NCBI RefSeq assembly: GCF_958450345.1
Contig: NC_088784.1
Location: forward strand, 79,447,747 to 79,511,746
Length of the DNA stretch: 64,000 nt
Direction of reading: 5' to 3'
Origin: Calliphora vicina
Taxonomy: Eukaryota; Arthropoda; Insecta; Diptera; Calliphoridae
How positions within the stretch are numbered: position 1 is the stretch's first letter; every line of letters starts with the position of its first letter. The translations under genes and the position numbers were made by a program. Shown here one piece after another: positions 22,081 through 35,870 of this stretch. Under the pieces are notes generated by a model, which did no database searches, had not been told where the DNA came from, and saw only the letters and a list, made by a program, of their open reading frames with translations.

Positions 22081-23402
22081 CCCACTGAAGATGGATAGGG
22101 TCATTCTTAAGAGAATTCTTAAAACCATACAACTGCAGTATCTGAATATAGTTAAGTTCTCATAAATATATTTTTTTTCTTCATGGACCAGCAAATTATT
22201 GTTTTGGTAAATAGGTTATAGGAGGGAGGAAAGAGGGAGTAGTATTTGTGGACATTCGATTTCAAGTTCCCTAATTTCATCAGATCACATTCCGATAGAA
22301 CAGTAAAACGCAGCCAATATTGCGTCGGTGCTCCAGTGAATAAATATAATTGGATACCCTACTGTCACCAATAATCACCTTTGCCCTCTCCTGTACGCGG
22401 TCGAAAAGATCCAAAATTGACTTTGAATATACATGAGAGTTGTAATTCATTTTCGGTCGGATATAGGTGGTGTAAATAGTGAGGAGATCAGTGGGAGTGA
22501 AATAATTCCCACACCGTTTAAGAAATCCAAAATACTTGAATGCTTCTTTCGACACTTGAAAAATGTGTTTAGACCAGCGTATATCACAGTGTATGAGCCC
22601 AGAATATCAAGAGCATCTGATTCCACAATATTTACACCACACATAATTACAGATGAAGCGACTGAGTCTTGCTAGCGTTGAAGGCGACCCTATTCGCACG
22701 ACTCCATTCAGATACTGTCAGAAAGTCTGCCTCATTGCCTCAATCTCCGACAGGCTTGGCCTGTAACTGAATGAATATGAATGGCAAATGTGGCTGTCAT
22801 TTGCAAAAGAATAGATAGGATTGGAAGTTTGACGTAGAAGGTGGTTTAGAAAAATAAAGAAAGAACGGAGCCTTTATATGGAACCATCTATAACAACTCG
22901 TATAGTGCGATCTCGGTTTAGTTAATCCCGACGTTGAGATCCGATAAAACATTTTTTACAGCACGAAGCTTGAAATGAGTGTTTGCTCATTTTCCGGCAA
23001 GTGAGAATTACTTGCGAATAATTCAGCTAAAAGGTTAGCTTTATCGATCAGTCAATGTAGGGTCATCCTTAAAAGATTCGGAATTGAGGAACTAGCATAA
23101 TCCTTTACTTTTTTAACGAATGGTCAAAAGCTTTTACTACCCCGGGGAGCAGTAAGCAGGCGTTGCTCGTATTGAGCTTTTTGACACATGAAGGTTTCTC
23201 TTTTTTGTGATTGCAAGATATTTATCTAGGTCTAATCGAATATTTCTTTGATGAAATGAAAGTCTGCATTCCCAACATGTTTGTGAACAAGCGAAAAGGA
23301 GGCGGAAATGGTACAGTGATCCGAATTACCGAGATGTGAAAAGAAAATCTATGTTATGTTGGTGTCCTTTAAGACATGAAGTGTGTGTTGGTTGATTTAC
23401 TA

Positions 23403-23914
23403 CCCAGCAAAAACTTCGCTTACAAATGCTACAATGTCTTTTTAATAATGTCTTTTTTAATAACTTACTTTTTAAGTAGTAAAGTCTAAAAAACAAAATA
23501 AACAAACAAAACAAAAAACTGTTACTTTTTTTCAATTTTCCCATTTTTTTTATTACATGTTTATTTTTAGAAAAACAGAAAAGAATATTGCATTACTGTG
23601 TGAAAACCATTATTTGATGCACAATCAAATAACTAAGCAGTGGTGTAGTGAGCACAACGGCAGACTACCAAACAGAAGGTTGCAGGTTCGAATCGGGTCT
23701 GCGACTTATTTTTTTTTTTTTTATTTTTTTGTGTAAATAAAAACTCTATAAATAACTCTACTAACAAAACAACTTATTTCTGGCCAAAATATAAAGGATT
23801 ACTTTTGGGACATCGCGAACAAAAATAATGACTTCTTACAGTAGAAAAATAAGTAGTTGAATCGTCAAATTCCCCTTATTTTTCGGCTTATTTGTAAGAA
23901 AAGTTTTTGCTGGG
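23403..23914. mobile_element. TIR element with TA duplication, carrying a tRNA-like module
   Basis: Ends are inverted: CCCAGCAAAAACTTCGCTTA and its counterpart TAAGAAAAGTTTTTGCTGGG. TA flanks both sides (23401-23402, 23915-23916). It interrupts the non-LTR remnant. The centre is the same tRNA-like module as in the element at 5132-5893, whose ends differ. Confidence 0.85.
23600..23892 (+). repeat. tRNA-like (SINE-like) module, copy 2
   Basis: GCAGTGGTGTAGTGAGCAC (A-box-like, with a GTG...CAC mini-stem) and GCAGGTTCGAATCGG (a good B box) are spaced as in a tRNA, with GCAG...CTGC able to close a short acceptor-like stem. A T-run and the conserved tail AAAGGATTACTTTTGGGACA follow. This copy is better preserved than the one at 5292. 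Confidence 0.65.
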
Positions 23915-24139
23915 TAATTGCGCAAGTTGGTTGTGCGCGGCGAATAGCTCAACATATTGGCCTTCTGCAGTCGTGTGGCCAAAGTGCCGAAATCAAAAGG
24001 AGTTGTGAATATTGAAATCACCAGCAACTACAATTTCACTGCTCGGACAATTCTCAATAATCTTCAATATGAAATTGGAAAGGGCATCGAAGCTTGATAG
24101 TGTAATATCGCTTCCCATATTTGGACTTCTATAAAGTGC

Positions 24140-24425
24140 AAATATAATTTGTCATAGCTCCCATATAAGACTCACGAGCATAAATCTTATTCAAAATTTG
24201 GTATCCAAATAAAATTCCACAATTCATATACAAAAAAACCATGTAAGGCCAACTTCTGAAAATCATTTTAACGAGCAAAAAAATCTTAAAAATTTTGTAA
24301 TTAGTTTCATATGTCATGAATTTCAACAAATAACATATAAAACGCACAAGTTTTTGACCTTGGGTCTTCCGATTTTTACCATACATATTTGACAAACACT
24401 GAAGTTCTTTGGACATTTCATATTT
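24140..24425 (-). repeat. Diverged mini-me-like type B fragment
   Basis: TTGTCATAGCTCCCATATAA and AAAATCATTTTAACGAGCA match the middle of type B elements in minus orientation. Neither terminus remains. It abuts both the non-LTR remnant and the next mini-me copy. Confidence 0.6.
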
Positions 24426-24530
24426 TATTATACCCTTCGCCTTCGTGAGAAGGGTATAAATAAGTTTGTCATTCCGTTTTTAATTTCCACAATATCATTT
24501 TCCGACCCTTTAAAGTATATATACATATAT

Positions 24531-26019
24531 TAGGGTATTCATTCGACTAATGATCGTTCGATTAATCGAATAATTTCTTACGAATAATTATTCGAACAAT
24601 TTAAAAATTGCCATTTTCGAATAACGAATAATTCGAACAATTTGATGTAGAATAATCGAATAAAAGAAGTTACAATTCTAAAAACAAATCTTTCAAAGTT
24701 TTTAACTTAGGACTTGAACCAATGAAAATAAAAGGTACGGAATAAAATAATTGTTATTTAGCTGGCGAAATATTAGAAGAATCGCAATTAATAATCAAAA
24801 TATTAACTTAGATTAAAGTGGAGTTGAATGTGATGGAGAATGTGATTTTGAAACGGTCGTCGAAAGTGATATTGTGGATGACATTTATAATGATTAGATT
24901 GAAATAGATGAAGGCTATGATCTTAAAATATATGTATATAAGTGATGTTATTAACCGCGTACGTAAGTGTTGCAAAATATTTAATAAATCGAATGATAAT
25001 CACAAATATTGCAAACTAATGTTTTGTTGCAAGAAAAGCATGGAGTTCGTCTTTTACATGATTTTGAACATCGTTGAACATCTATGTCTAACATGATAAT
25101 AAACTTTTTGCGTATTTGTAAATGCGTTAATCATGCACTGCCTGGCTTCAAATTAGCCACGTTCACTGACAATGATATCAAACTTTGGACAGATTCCCTT
25201 TATTATGTAATTCCCCAAGACCACCTTATTAAGTAAAGATTCGGCAACGTTGATTGAGCTTGATGTATAATACAATTTGTTATAAATAATTTAGAAATAG
25301 TGAATAATAAATTTACTAAAGAATTAGGCCCTAATTTTGTAAATCACGTCACAAAGTGATATTTATATGGAAAGCAAAAACAAAATTTAAAAAATTTGTT
25401 TGTGTTTTCTATACAAATTCTGAACAGAACGAACGCACCAAAATTCAAGCGTTGATTGCCTTTCATAATTTGAAAATTTTGTACATAAAACAAAAACAAA
25501 TTTTAAAAATTTTTAAAATTTTGTTTTTGCTTTCCATATAAATATCACTTTGGTGACGTGATTTACAAATTTAGGGCCTTAGTTACTCAATTTAAAACCC
25601 GAATTAATGAACGACATAAAAAAGTTTTTAATACGTTTATATTGTATTTGAATTCAGGAACATGTCAAACTAGCTCAAATTTTTTAAAGCATAGCTCCAA
25701 AACGGAAAATAATGGGTTTGCTAGTCAATTGTTTTGTAGATGGTTCGGGAGTTAATCTGATCAGAATATTTCTGTTGAAATTTTAATGATGGACTTTGTT
25801 TTCGAATGTTTTTTAACATTATCAATACTTGAATTGTTAACTTTAACGTTATTTTTTGTTTTTCTTTAACAATAAAATATTAAAAAACCGACTTCAAAAC
25901 TTCATTCTTTACTTTTTTAAAAAAATTTAAATTATTCGAATAATTCGATTAATTTTAAACGTGTGATCGAATTATTCGAACAAGTTAATATCTCTTATTC
26001 GAATAATTCGAATACCCTA
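24531..26019 (+). mobile_element. hAT-like element C1 (degenerate), inserted in a mini-me
   Basis: Terminal TAGGGTATTC and GAATACCCTA are inverted, followed by dense CGAATAATTCG iterons. Flanks ACATATAT/ATATATAT fit an imperfect 8-bp TSD. Inside, plus-strand remnants read GFKLATFTDNDIKLWTDSL and FKTRINERHKKVFNTFILYLNSG. These align with the copy at 61792-63170, where a better hAT motif survives. C1 has an internal deletion after CGAATAATCGAATAAA and contains a Harbinger-like MITE. Confidence 0.8.
25327..25578. mobile_element. Harbinger-like MITE (TTA duplication) nested in hAT C1
   Basis: Ends GGCCCTAATTTTGTAAATCA and inverted TTACAAATTTAGGGCC; the arms continue through CGTCAC and ATATGGAAAGCAAAAACAAA. 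A three-base TTA duplication (25324-25326, 25579-25581) is confirmed by the empty site in the sister hAT copy (GAATTAGTAACTC at about 62698). GGCCC-type ends with TWA duplication fit PIF/Harbinger. Confidence 0.92.
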
Positions 26020-26508
26020 ATATATATATATTCTGTATTCTTATAGATAAAGCCATAATTCTGTCAGACATGCTTTCGAGAAGTTTCCTATTTAAAATCA
26101 TCAAAATCGGTCCACAAATGGCTGAGATATGAGGAAAAAACCAGGAAATTTTTCGATTGTTGACCTATATATGGATTACTAAGACATTAATATAGACAAT
26201 ATGGATGTCTAATTATAGATATTTCAAAGACCTTTGCAACGACGTATATAAGACCATAGTAAGTTCGACCTGCAATGGGTCAAAATCTTAAAAATATTTT
26301 TTAACACGAATTTTTTTACCAAAAAATTAAAAAACCAAAAAAAATTTCAAAAATTTAAAAAAATGTTTCCAAAAAATTAAAAAAAACACCTTTGGAAAAA
26401 AAAAATGTGTTTACCTAAAAATATTTAAAATTTGTATTTTGAAGTATAGTTTGGTGAAGGGTATATAAGATTCGGCACAGCCGAATATATGTAGCTCTCT
26501 TACTTGTT

Positions 26509-27126
26509 ATTCTTTTAAATTTGAAAAAAAACTCGAGATTTTTATTCACGATTTTAATTTTGTTTTTTAAAAATCGCGAGATTTTCGGAATTAAAGGAAA
26601 TACAAATAGAAATGTCCAAATAACTTTAAAGAGTATAGAGGCCCAAGGTCAATTTGTTGGAGATGTCTTATGGAATTCATGATATACAAAAGACATGTCA
26701 TTAAGTGGTGGCGATCTTTGACCCACTGTTGCATAGTCTTTTACCCCCCAAAACAATATTCCGAAAGTCTAACTCCTCTTCTATTGATGAGCCAAGTTTA
26801 AAAGAAAAGTAAGAGTTAAACAAAGCAGCTGTTTAAATATGCAGTTCTTATTAATATGACTAGATAGTGTATAAATATTTGTAGCATATTATAAACATAC
26901 TCATCCACTACATTTATTTATTAGATTAAACAAGTTTTCTATTCATTATAATTTACACATTATAAAAACAAACATAATAATTATTTAGCGATTGATTATG
27001 CAAATTTGTTTTATTAAATTCGCTTTTTGGCATAAATAAATACCTATGTACATATTTACGTACATACATACATCTAAAACTAACTTAAATTATATTTAAT
27101 TAATTAATTAATGACTTTGCAATATT
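26509..27126. other. Intergenic DNA 3' of AANATL gene 1
   Basis: AT-rich. TTTATT at 27010-27015 reads as AATAAA on the minus strand and is a plausible polyadenylation signal for the gene ending at 27127. Nothing else recognised. Confidence 0.5.
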
Positions 27127-27783
27127 TCATAAACGTATTGCAAATGAACTCAAACCCACATGCGGTAAGGGTGGACAAAATATGGGTCTATTATTCTCAT
27201 CTACATAATCTTGATAAGCTATAAAATACACCCGATCCATGCCCAAACGTTCACAAACAATGGCCGAATAGAAACTAGTGCAATCGGCTGCCAACACCTC
27301 ATAACCCAAACTTTTGCCCAAAGCCATTATCTCCAGTTTTAAACGTTTACCCAAATTACAGCCTCTAGCTGTGGGTTTTACACAGGTGATGAAGGAGTAG
27401 AAAATTTTAGTCACTTGATAGCGCTGGAATATGTCGGCCTTACGATTAGCAATGGCCAGTAATTTCAAAATTTGTCCATATTTTGTATTGCCCTCCTTTT
27501 CGGCCGTCTTGAAGTATTTCTCTATGCAGGTGGCATCTTTAGGTGCCGCTATATTAACGGCCAACAATTCTTCTTTGCTGTCTGCCACTTCCCGTGTTGC
27601 CATAATACTCGAGCCCGCTTTAATACATTCCAAAATGTCATCTATATCTGTTTGGGAGGCCACTATCTTGGGTTCGATTGAACATAGGGGTTCATCGCGA
27701 TAGAAATGTTCCACAACAAATTTAACCACTTCTACACTGTCTTCTGGTTGTATCACTCGTATCTTAATGTTGTCTCTAGACAT
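27127..27783 (-). CDS. Arylalkylamine N-acetyltransferase-like protein (AANATL), gene 1
   Basis: A 218-residue cytosolic GNAT-fold enzyme with no signal peptide or membrane segment. The family transfers an acyl group from acyl-CoA to an amine; the substrate here is not known. FYRDEPL (residues 27-33) holds Glu31, matching the catalytic Glu of insect dopamine N-acetyltransferase. The acyl-CoA loop is ARGCNLGKRL (139-148), a variant of R/QxxGxG/A. CTSFYSA (168-174) supplies family-conserved Ser170 and Ser173, and PPLPHVG (204-210) is the C-terminal signature. It aligns without gaps to the genes at 42193 and 51426; by hand count about 61% identical to the former. The start is an AAAAATG context and no other ATG precedes it in frame. 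It appears intact and single-exon. A TATA box lies 144 bp upstream. Confidence 0.95.
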   Translation of the reverse strand: MSRDNIKIRVIQPEDSVEVVKFVVEHFYRDEPLCSIEPKIVASQTDIDDILECIKAGSSIMATREVADSKEELLAVNIAAPKDATCIEKYFKTAEKEGNTKYGQILKLLAIANRKADIFQRYQVTKIFYSFITCVKPTARGCNLGKRLKLEIMALGKSLGYEVLAADCTSFYSAIVCERLGMDRVYFIAYQDYVDENNRPIFCPPLPHVGLSSFAIRL

Positions 27784-27926
27784 TTTTGTTTAAGAAGATT
27801 TAATTTATTTCACGTGAGAATTTTTATTTATTTTTAAGATTTTTGTTTTCTTTTTTTTGGTTTTGTTCTTAAGTGTTTAGAATAGAGTTTAAAAATAAAC
27901 TAGTTTCAATTTTGGCAAACTGGGTG

Positions 27927-27935
27927 CTATTTATA
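27927..27935 (-). promoter_or_regulatory. TATA box of AANATL gene 1
   Basis: TATAAATAG on the minus strand. About 30 bp downstream comes TTGAAACTAGTTTATT, which recurs nearly unchanged upstream of the gene at 51426 (TTGAAATTAGTTTATT) and more loosely upstream of that at 42193 (AATTAGTTTCATTTGAAC). A start site near 27903 would give a leader of about 120 nt. Confidence 0.65.
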
Positions 27936-28648
27936 CATAAATGCATATTGTCTGTTTCCTCCACCGGCTTTTGTTAAAAACGAAATTTGCAAACTGAGCA
28001 GCAGTTTTTAAGTAAATAAATAATAAATATTGGCAGTTTTTTTTAATGATTTATAATAAATGAGTGTTAGCTATTTGACAATATTATTGTTTTTTTTTGT
28101 TTTGCTTTTAATTTAAACATTTTTATTTATACCATCTTTCTAATAGCCTAAAGGGAATGTTGCTCTTAAAACATGACTTGAGAGGAAAATTACTTTAGCT
28201 GTTGTTAGTTATAATAACAATAAGTACTCGGTTATTAAATATTCCATAAACTAACAGCTCTAGAACAGTAAAGGTTAACTAAATAATTACAGACAATTAA
28301 ATTAAAAAGCTTTTTTAAATAGCTATTTCAAATTGTATTATAAAAACGTTTTAAATTATGATAATTATCATTGCATTATTGACCCATATCAAGGAAACAA
28401 AACCGATCAGGTTCTTTAGCACAATATTCTTTCTTCTACAATTTTGTATAAATTTTTGGAAACAGGAAATTTGACTGGTTTTTTCTGAATACTTAAGCTA
28501 AAGAAAAAACTATCATTATGAATAATGAAAGATTTTAAATAGTAACAATATAATTTAAAGTGGAAAAATACATATTTATTTGAAGTTGAGACTATTGATA
28601 ATCTAATAAAGGAATCAGCATAATATAAACGTGCTGATCTTAATAAAA
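27936..28648. other. Intergenic DNA 5' of AANATL gene 1
   Basis: No gene or mobile element recognised. It probably contains upstream regulatory sequence of gene 1, but no specific site can be defended. Confidence 0.45.
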
Positions 28649-28649
28649 A

Positions 28650-30755
<2,106 letters not shown>

Positions 30756-30910
30756 TAATAATAGTAATAAATTCTTATTATATATAGCGAGTTGTTTAGT
30801 TTTCCCTAATTTATTTGACACGTAAAAAACATAAGGTAGACATGTTATATATCAATGGATAGAGGATTTTGTCTACTTTTCAAAAATGTATATAACTTTT
30901 GACAAATAAA

Positions 30911-31677
30911 AACAAGTAAGAAAGTATGGTCGGTCAAGCCCGACCATATAATACCCTACACTAAGTAATAGAGCAAAAAAAATTTTCTTTTAAACTTTCA
31001 ATAATTTATATTTTTGAGTGATTTTCGGAAGTGGGCCTTATATGGAGGCTATGACCAATTATGGACCGATCACCATGAAATTAGGTCGAGTGATTTATGT
31101 CTATATTAAAGTTAACTATGTTGAATTTTGTGTGTTTACCAACATTTTTAAGCGATTTATGCACGTTAAAGTGATTTTCGGAAGCGGGTCTATATGGGAG
31201 CTATGACTAATTATGGACCGATCGTAACAAAATTTGGTGACATGAATTTTGTGTATATAAAACTTATTTGGAGCGGAATTTGTGGAGATACATATATAAA
31301 TTAAACATTTATGACCGATAAAGTCCAATTTCGGGAGGACATTTGTATGGGGGCTAGGTGAAATAGTGGACCGATTTCAGCCCGTTTCAATAGGCTTGGT
31401 CCTTGAGCCGAAAAAATAATATGTACCAAATTTGATCGAAATATCTTCAAAATTGCGACCTGTACTCTGCGCACAAGGTTTACATGGACAGCCAGCCAGC
31501 CAGCCAACCAGACGGACGGACGGACGGACGGACGGACGGACATCGCTTAATCGACTCAGAAAGTGATTCTAAGTCGATCGGTATACTTTAAGGTGGGTGT
31601 TAGATTAATATTTTTGGGCGTTACAAACATCTGCACAAACGCATAATACCCTCCCCACTATGGTGGTGTAGGGTATA
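30911..31677 (+). mobile_element. mini-me-like type B element, copy B3
   Basis: Complete layout. Head hairpin GGTCGGTCAAGCCCGACC, middle with CATAAATTAAAC-type phrases, core (GCCA)n followed by seven CGGA units (31497-31540), ATCGACTCAGAAAGTGATTC, and the tail hairpin CCTCCCCACTATGGTGGTGT. It is the best preserved type B copy with B4. Confidence 0.93.
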
Positions 31678-32709
31678 AATACATGGAATACTTTTTTGAA
31701 AAATATGACAAAAAATGCTTTTTATTGAATTTTGCATAGATACAAATTTTTCAAATTGAAATAAAATTTTTATTTATGAATATTTTTTAATGAAATTTTA
31801 CACTTGAAAAATCTTGAAAAATCCCAAAAATGGGATTTTTTCGTTTTTTGGCTATAATATCCATAATAGGGGTGGGGTTATCGGAACCCTTTACAAGATA
31901 ATTAAGAACTTATTGGGCCATCTAAAATAGGTTACTATATTTTGATATCGAGTATGCGATTTGAGAATTTTTGCCCTAAAGTCGAATATTACATAAAAAA
32001 TAGGCATTTTTTTAATGAACCTGTCCCGTCGGTATCAAAAATTATAAATGGTTTTTTCATTTAAAATATTTGGCGTAAAGTTAGCTTTTCAAAAAGTACA
32101 AGTACATTATACATCCTCTTAGAAAATTTTTAGATAACTTAAAAAGAATAAAAGTACTTTTTTCCCAAAAAAATTGCGAAAAATCTCCTTTTTTAATTTT
32201 TTATATTCAAATGCATGTAACTTTGGACTCAGTCATGATTTTTAAACACTTCTTTCTTTATTTGATATATAGATCTATTGTTAATCCTATAAAAGAAAAA
32301 TGGATAAAATCGGAGAATATTTGGAACCGCGGTCACCAAAAAACTGGTGTAGGGTGGGTAAAAATGTTGAAAATTAAATTTTCAAATGCGAATATTTCCT
32401 AAGCTATAAGAGATAATTGATAGCTACAACGAAGTTTTATGTAGTGCTCGAGGAGATTCTGTATGTGTAATTTTTTTTAAATCGTAACACAAACGAAGAA
32501 ATAAGATCATTTTAAAAATTGAACATACCCGAGGTGTCCTAATTTGGGAACCCCTGGTCCCGCTCCTGGTGGGGTCATGAGGTCCAAGTTTAAAACTAAT
32601 ACTCGACTACACTTTGCGCATTCATTCGAATCGGCGTAAGGGTTTAGAAGTTACAGATTTATTTCCCTCTTTTTTTATTCTCATACCACTGTGTGCTGGT
32701 AATTTGAGA
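31678..32709. repeat. Dispersed repeat R3 (class unknown)
   Basis: The first part (31790-32180) is an inverted relative of 54700-54960: both contain CCCAAAAATGGGATTTTTTC (or its near-copy), GGAACCCTTTA, GGCCATCTAAAAT and TTTTGATATCGA. The second part (32430-32690) aligns in direct orientation with 55080-55290 (GAGGAGATTCT, AACATACCCGA, GTGTCCTA). No coding capacity. In both places the repeat directly abuts a mini-me copy. Confidence 0.65.
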
Positions 32710-32897
32710 GTTATGATCAAGGCAAGGATTTTCATGCACTAAAAAATTAAAAATATGCGCTTATAATATGCACTATAAAGAGAGAAAATATGCACTAAAA
32801 ATTACAAAAATATGCAATAAAAACTATTTTTGTATTTGAAATATATTTATTAATACAAGAAAAATATACATTTGAGGTCACAGTTTCAATATATACA

Positions 32898-35336
32898 TTA
32901 GAGTGACAATCAGTTGTATGGAAAAAATTTTTTGTTAAAATTTTGAAGAGTGCCGGGTGGAATATTGTGACACTATGCCTAAAAGTTAAGTGCTGAAAAT
33001 TTGAGCCAAATCGGTCAACGATTTCTGGACGCGCATCGAGGTCAAAGTTCAGATATATGCAAAATTATATTATTTATATGGAATAAATAGGTGAAACTCG
33101 TTAAATTTCTGCATTGTTTTCTAGAAATGTATAGATTTATTTATATTAATGAATATTACATTAAAAAATTTTTTTTGGAAGTTAACCCTGCATCTCCTTT
33201 GGGTCAAAATGACCCAAAAACTGTATTATCGCCAAAATTGAGGAAAAATGCAAATTTTTCAGATATTTTAAAAATTTTGCTACTAAATAAATACTTTTGC
33301 AATTGAATGCAAAATAATCGAAATGTGTACGTAATTATCGTTGTAATGAGATATAAATGACAAAATTTGGTTAAAAAATGTTAAAGTTATTACAAATTCG
33401 CCAGACCATTAACGTGTTTCAGGCCACTTGAACAAAAAATTTAGGAAAAAAAATTAACATATTTCGAGAAAAATTAAAATAAAAGCTAATTTTTATTTAA
33501 AATATGTCCGTATTTACTTCTGTATGAGTTTTTGTCTTCGTAGGATACCGTTAACCTATTCGCAGGTATGGCCAAAAAAAATTATTTTTTTTAACGGCTG
33601 TTTCAAATCTCCATTTTCAAATTTTTAAAAATTTTGTTAAGCAAATTTCAGAATTTTTTGATCATCACATTGAGATTTATTGAGATCAAAATAGGGAATA
33701 AAAATATGAAAAAATTATGTCAATACCTCTTCCAGTTTTTCCGTACCTGCGATTTAAATTTTGCGATTTTCAAGAAAAACTATTTTTTTGTCCATATTTA
33801 GGCGAATGAGCCCAATTTCCTTAATGTTATAAATTTTAATTAAAACCTATTCATAATATTATAGTCCCTGTAATTTTAAATATGGTCTGAAAGTTTTACT
33901 AAAATCGGAAAACGATAACCTTAAATCGTGAAGGTCAAAGGTCAAATTTTTCAATATTTGGAATTTCTAAAGAAAAGATAGCGAAATGTTATATATTTTT
34001 GGGCCGATTTTAATGAGACTTGAGGAAAGTATAACTTAAAGTTCAGAATTTAAAATAACGGCACAAAAATGGAATTTAACTCTTAGCAGCACTTGGGGTC
34101 CAAATTACCCTCAACATTTAAAATCACGAAAAACACAGCCATTTTGACCCCAAGTGCTCTTAAAGGACTAAATCCATTTTTGCACTGTTGTTGTAAATGT
34201 TAGACCCCAATGTATATTTTGCTCAAGTTTCATTAAAATCGGCCCAAAAATATATAACATTTCGCTATCTTTTCTTTAGAAATTCCAAATATTGAAAAAT
34301 TTTACCTTTGACCTTCACGATTTAAAGGTTAACGTTTTCCGATTTTAGTAAAACTTTCAGACCATATTTAAAATTACAAGGACTATAATATTATGAATAG
34401 GTTTTACTTAAAATTTATAACATTAAGGAAATTGGGCTCATTCGCCTAAATACGGACAAAAAATTTGTTTTTCTTGAAAATCGCAAAATTTAAATCGCAG
34501 GTACGGAAAAACTGTAAGAGGTATTGACATAATTTTTTCATATTTTTATTCCCTATTTTGATCTCAATAAATCCCAATGTGATGATCAAAAAATTCTGAA
34601 ATTTCTTTAACAAAATTTTTAAAAATTTGAAAATGGAGATTCGAAACGGCCGTTAAAAAAAATATTTTTTTTTGGCCATACCTGCGAATAGGTTAACGAT
34701 ATCCTACGAAGACAAAAACTCGTACACAAGTAAATACGGATATATTTTAAATAAAAATTAGCTTTTATTTTAAATTTTCTCGAAATATGTTAATTTTTTT
34801 TCTAAATTTTATGTTCAAGTGGCCTGAAACACGTTAATGGTCTGGCGAATTTGTAATAACTTTAATATTTTTTAACCAAATTTTGTCATTTATATCTCAT
34901 TACAACGATAATTACGTACACATTTCGATTCTTTTGCATTCAATTGCAAAAGTATTTATTTAGTAGCAAAATTTTTAAAATATCTGAAAAATTTGCATTT
35001 TTCCCGAATTTTGGCGATAATACAGTTTTTGGGTCATTTTGACCCAAAGGAGATGCAGGGTTAACTTCCAAAAAAAAATGTTTAATGTAATATTCATTAA
35101 TATAAATAAATCTATACATTTCTAGAAAACAATGCAGAAATTTAACGAGTTTCACCTATTTATTCCATATAAATAGTATAATTTTGCATATATCTGAACT
35201 TTGACCTCGATGCGCGTCCAGAAATCGTTGCCCGATTTGGCTCAAATTTTCAGCACTTAACATTTAGGCCTAGTGTCACAATATTCCACCCGGCACTCTT
35301 TGAAATCTAAGAAAAAAAAATCGGCTGTCACTCTAA
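32898..35336. mobile_element. Foldback element: 2.4-kb palindrome with about 1.2-kb arms
   Basis: The left arm runs from TTAGAGTGAC inward to about 34100, and the right arm returns from about 34145 to GTCACTCTAA. The axis is near 34118, where GCACTTGGGGTC and GACCCCAAGTGC face each other. The arms differ at few positions: a 71-codon frame present in both (33091-33306 and 34940-35155) differs at 3 codons. That frame lacks any domain and should not be called a gene. TATACA on both sides could be a TSD, though the site is TA-rich. Confidence 0.9.
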
Positions 35337-35342
35337 TATACA

Positions 35343-35870
35343 TATGTACATTAGGGTGACAGCCGATTTTTTTTAGATTTCAAAGAGTGCCGGGTGGAAT
35401 ATTGTGACTCTAGTCCTCAAAGTTAAGTGCTGAAAATTTGAGCCAAATCGGACAACGATTTCGGGACGCGCATCGAAGTCAACGTTCAGATATATGCAAA
35501 ATTTTACTTTTTATGTGAAATTAATAATGAAAATAATGGACCGATTTCAGCCAGTTTCAATAGGATTGGTCCTTGGGCCGATAAATGTTTAATCGACTCA
35601 GAAAGTGATTCTAAGTCGATCGGTATACTTTAAAGTGGGTGTTAGACCAATATTTTTGGGCGTTACAAACATCGGCACAAACGCATTATACCCTCCCCAC
35701 TATGGTGGTGTAGGGTATACAAATTGTTGGAGATTAACCCCGTATCTCGTTTGGGTCAAAATGACCCAAAAACTGTATTATCGCTAAAATTTTTCAGTTT
35801 TTGTAAAATTTTTGCTACTAACTAAATACTTTTGCAATTGAATTCAAAAGAATCGAAATGTGTACGTAAT
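35343..35870 (+). repeat. Third, partial copy of the foldback arm, interrupted by a mini-me fragment
   Basis: From TTAGGGTGACAGCCGATTTT the sequence repeats the left arm (GAGTGCCGGGTGGAATATTG, CGCGCATCGA) in direct orientation. It is broken by 35539-35719, then resumes with TTGGGTCAAAATGACCCAAA up to GTGTACGTAATT, where hAT sequence starts. Confidence 0.85.
35539..35719 (+). repeat. mini-me-like type B 3' fragment (B6)
   Basis: Carries GGACCGATTTCAGCCAGTTT, TAAGTCGATCGGTATACTTT and the complete type B tail hairpin ending TGGTGTAGGGTATA. The 5' half and GTCY core are absent. It lies within the third foldback arm. Confidence 0.85.

Larger units (their letters stand above)
22280..24130 (-). pseudogene. 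Non-LTR retrotransposon remnant (APE endonuclease and reverse transcriptase), interrupted by a MITE
   Basis: Read on the minus strand in element order. EIVVAGDFNIHN (about 24002-24035) is the GDFN motif of an APE-like endonuclease. A linker follows with many breaks. NPIYSFANDSHICHSYSF (about 22780-22825) is the reverse transcriptase catalytic box, with FADDS changed to FANDS. SKEAFKYFGFLKRC, LLTIYTTYIRPKMNYNSHV and DRVQERAKVIIGDSRVSN (22280-22555) come from the thumb region. Stops, frameshifts and loss of a catalytic Asp show it is dead. The MITE at 23403-23914 lies between the two domains. The clade is Jockey/CR1-like by motif, not by tree. Confidence 0.82.
24428..26508 (-). mobile_element. 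mini-me-like type A element, copy A4, split by a hAT element
   Basis: The tail half (24428-24530) begins TATACCCTTCGCCTTCGTGA. The head half (26020-26508) ends with the ATTCGGC...GCCGAAT hairpin and CTTACTTG. The two halves join across the insertion at 24531-26019, which sits in the TA-rich stretch. The GTCY core is deleted between TTATAGATAAAGCCATAAT and CTGTCAGACATGC. Confidence 0.88.

Noticed and set aside
23640..23705. Possible functional tRNA gene
   Set aside because: A- and B-box-like sequences exist, but the anticodon and T arms pair poorly and the module is repeated within MITEs; SINE-like instead.
27431..27703. Open frames antisense to AANATL gene 1 (and similar at 42190-42769, 50095-50642 and 51771-52148)
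   Set aside because: Shadows of well-supported coding sequences on the other strand.
33091..35155. Two near-identical 71-codon frames facing each other
   Set aside because: They mirror the arms of the foldback element. The text has no domain and is explained by the palindrome.
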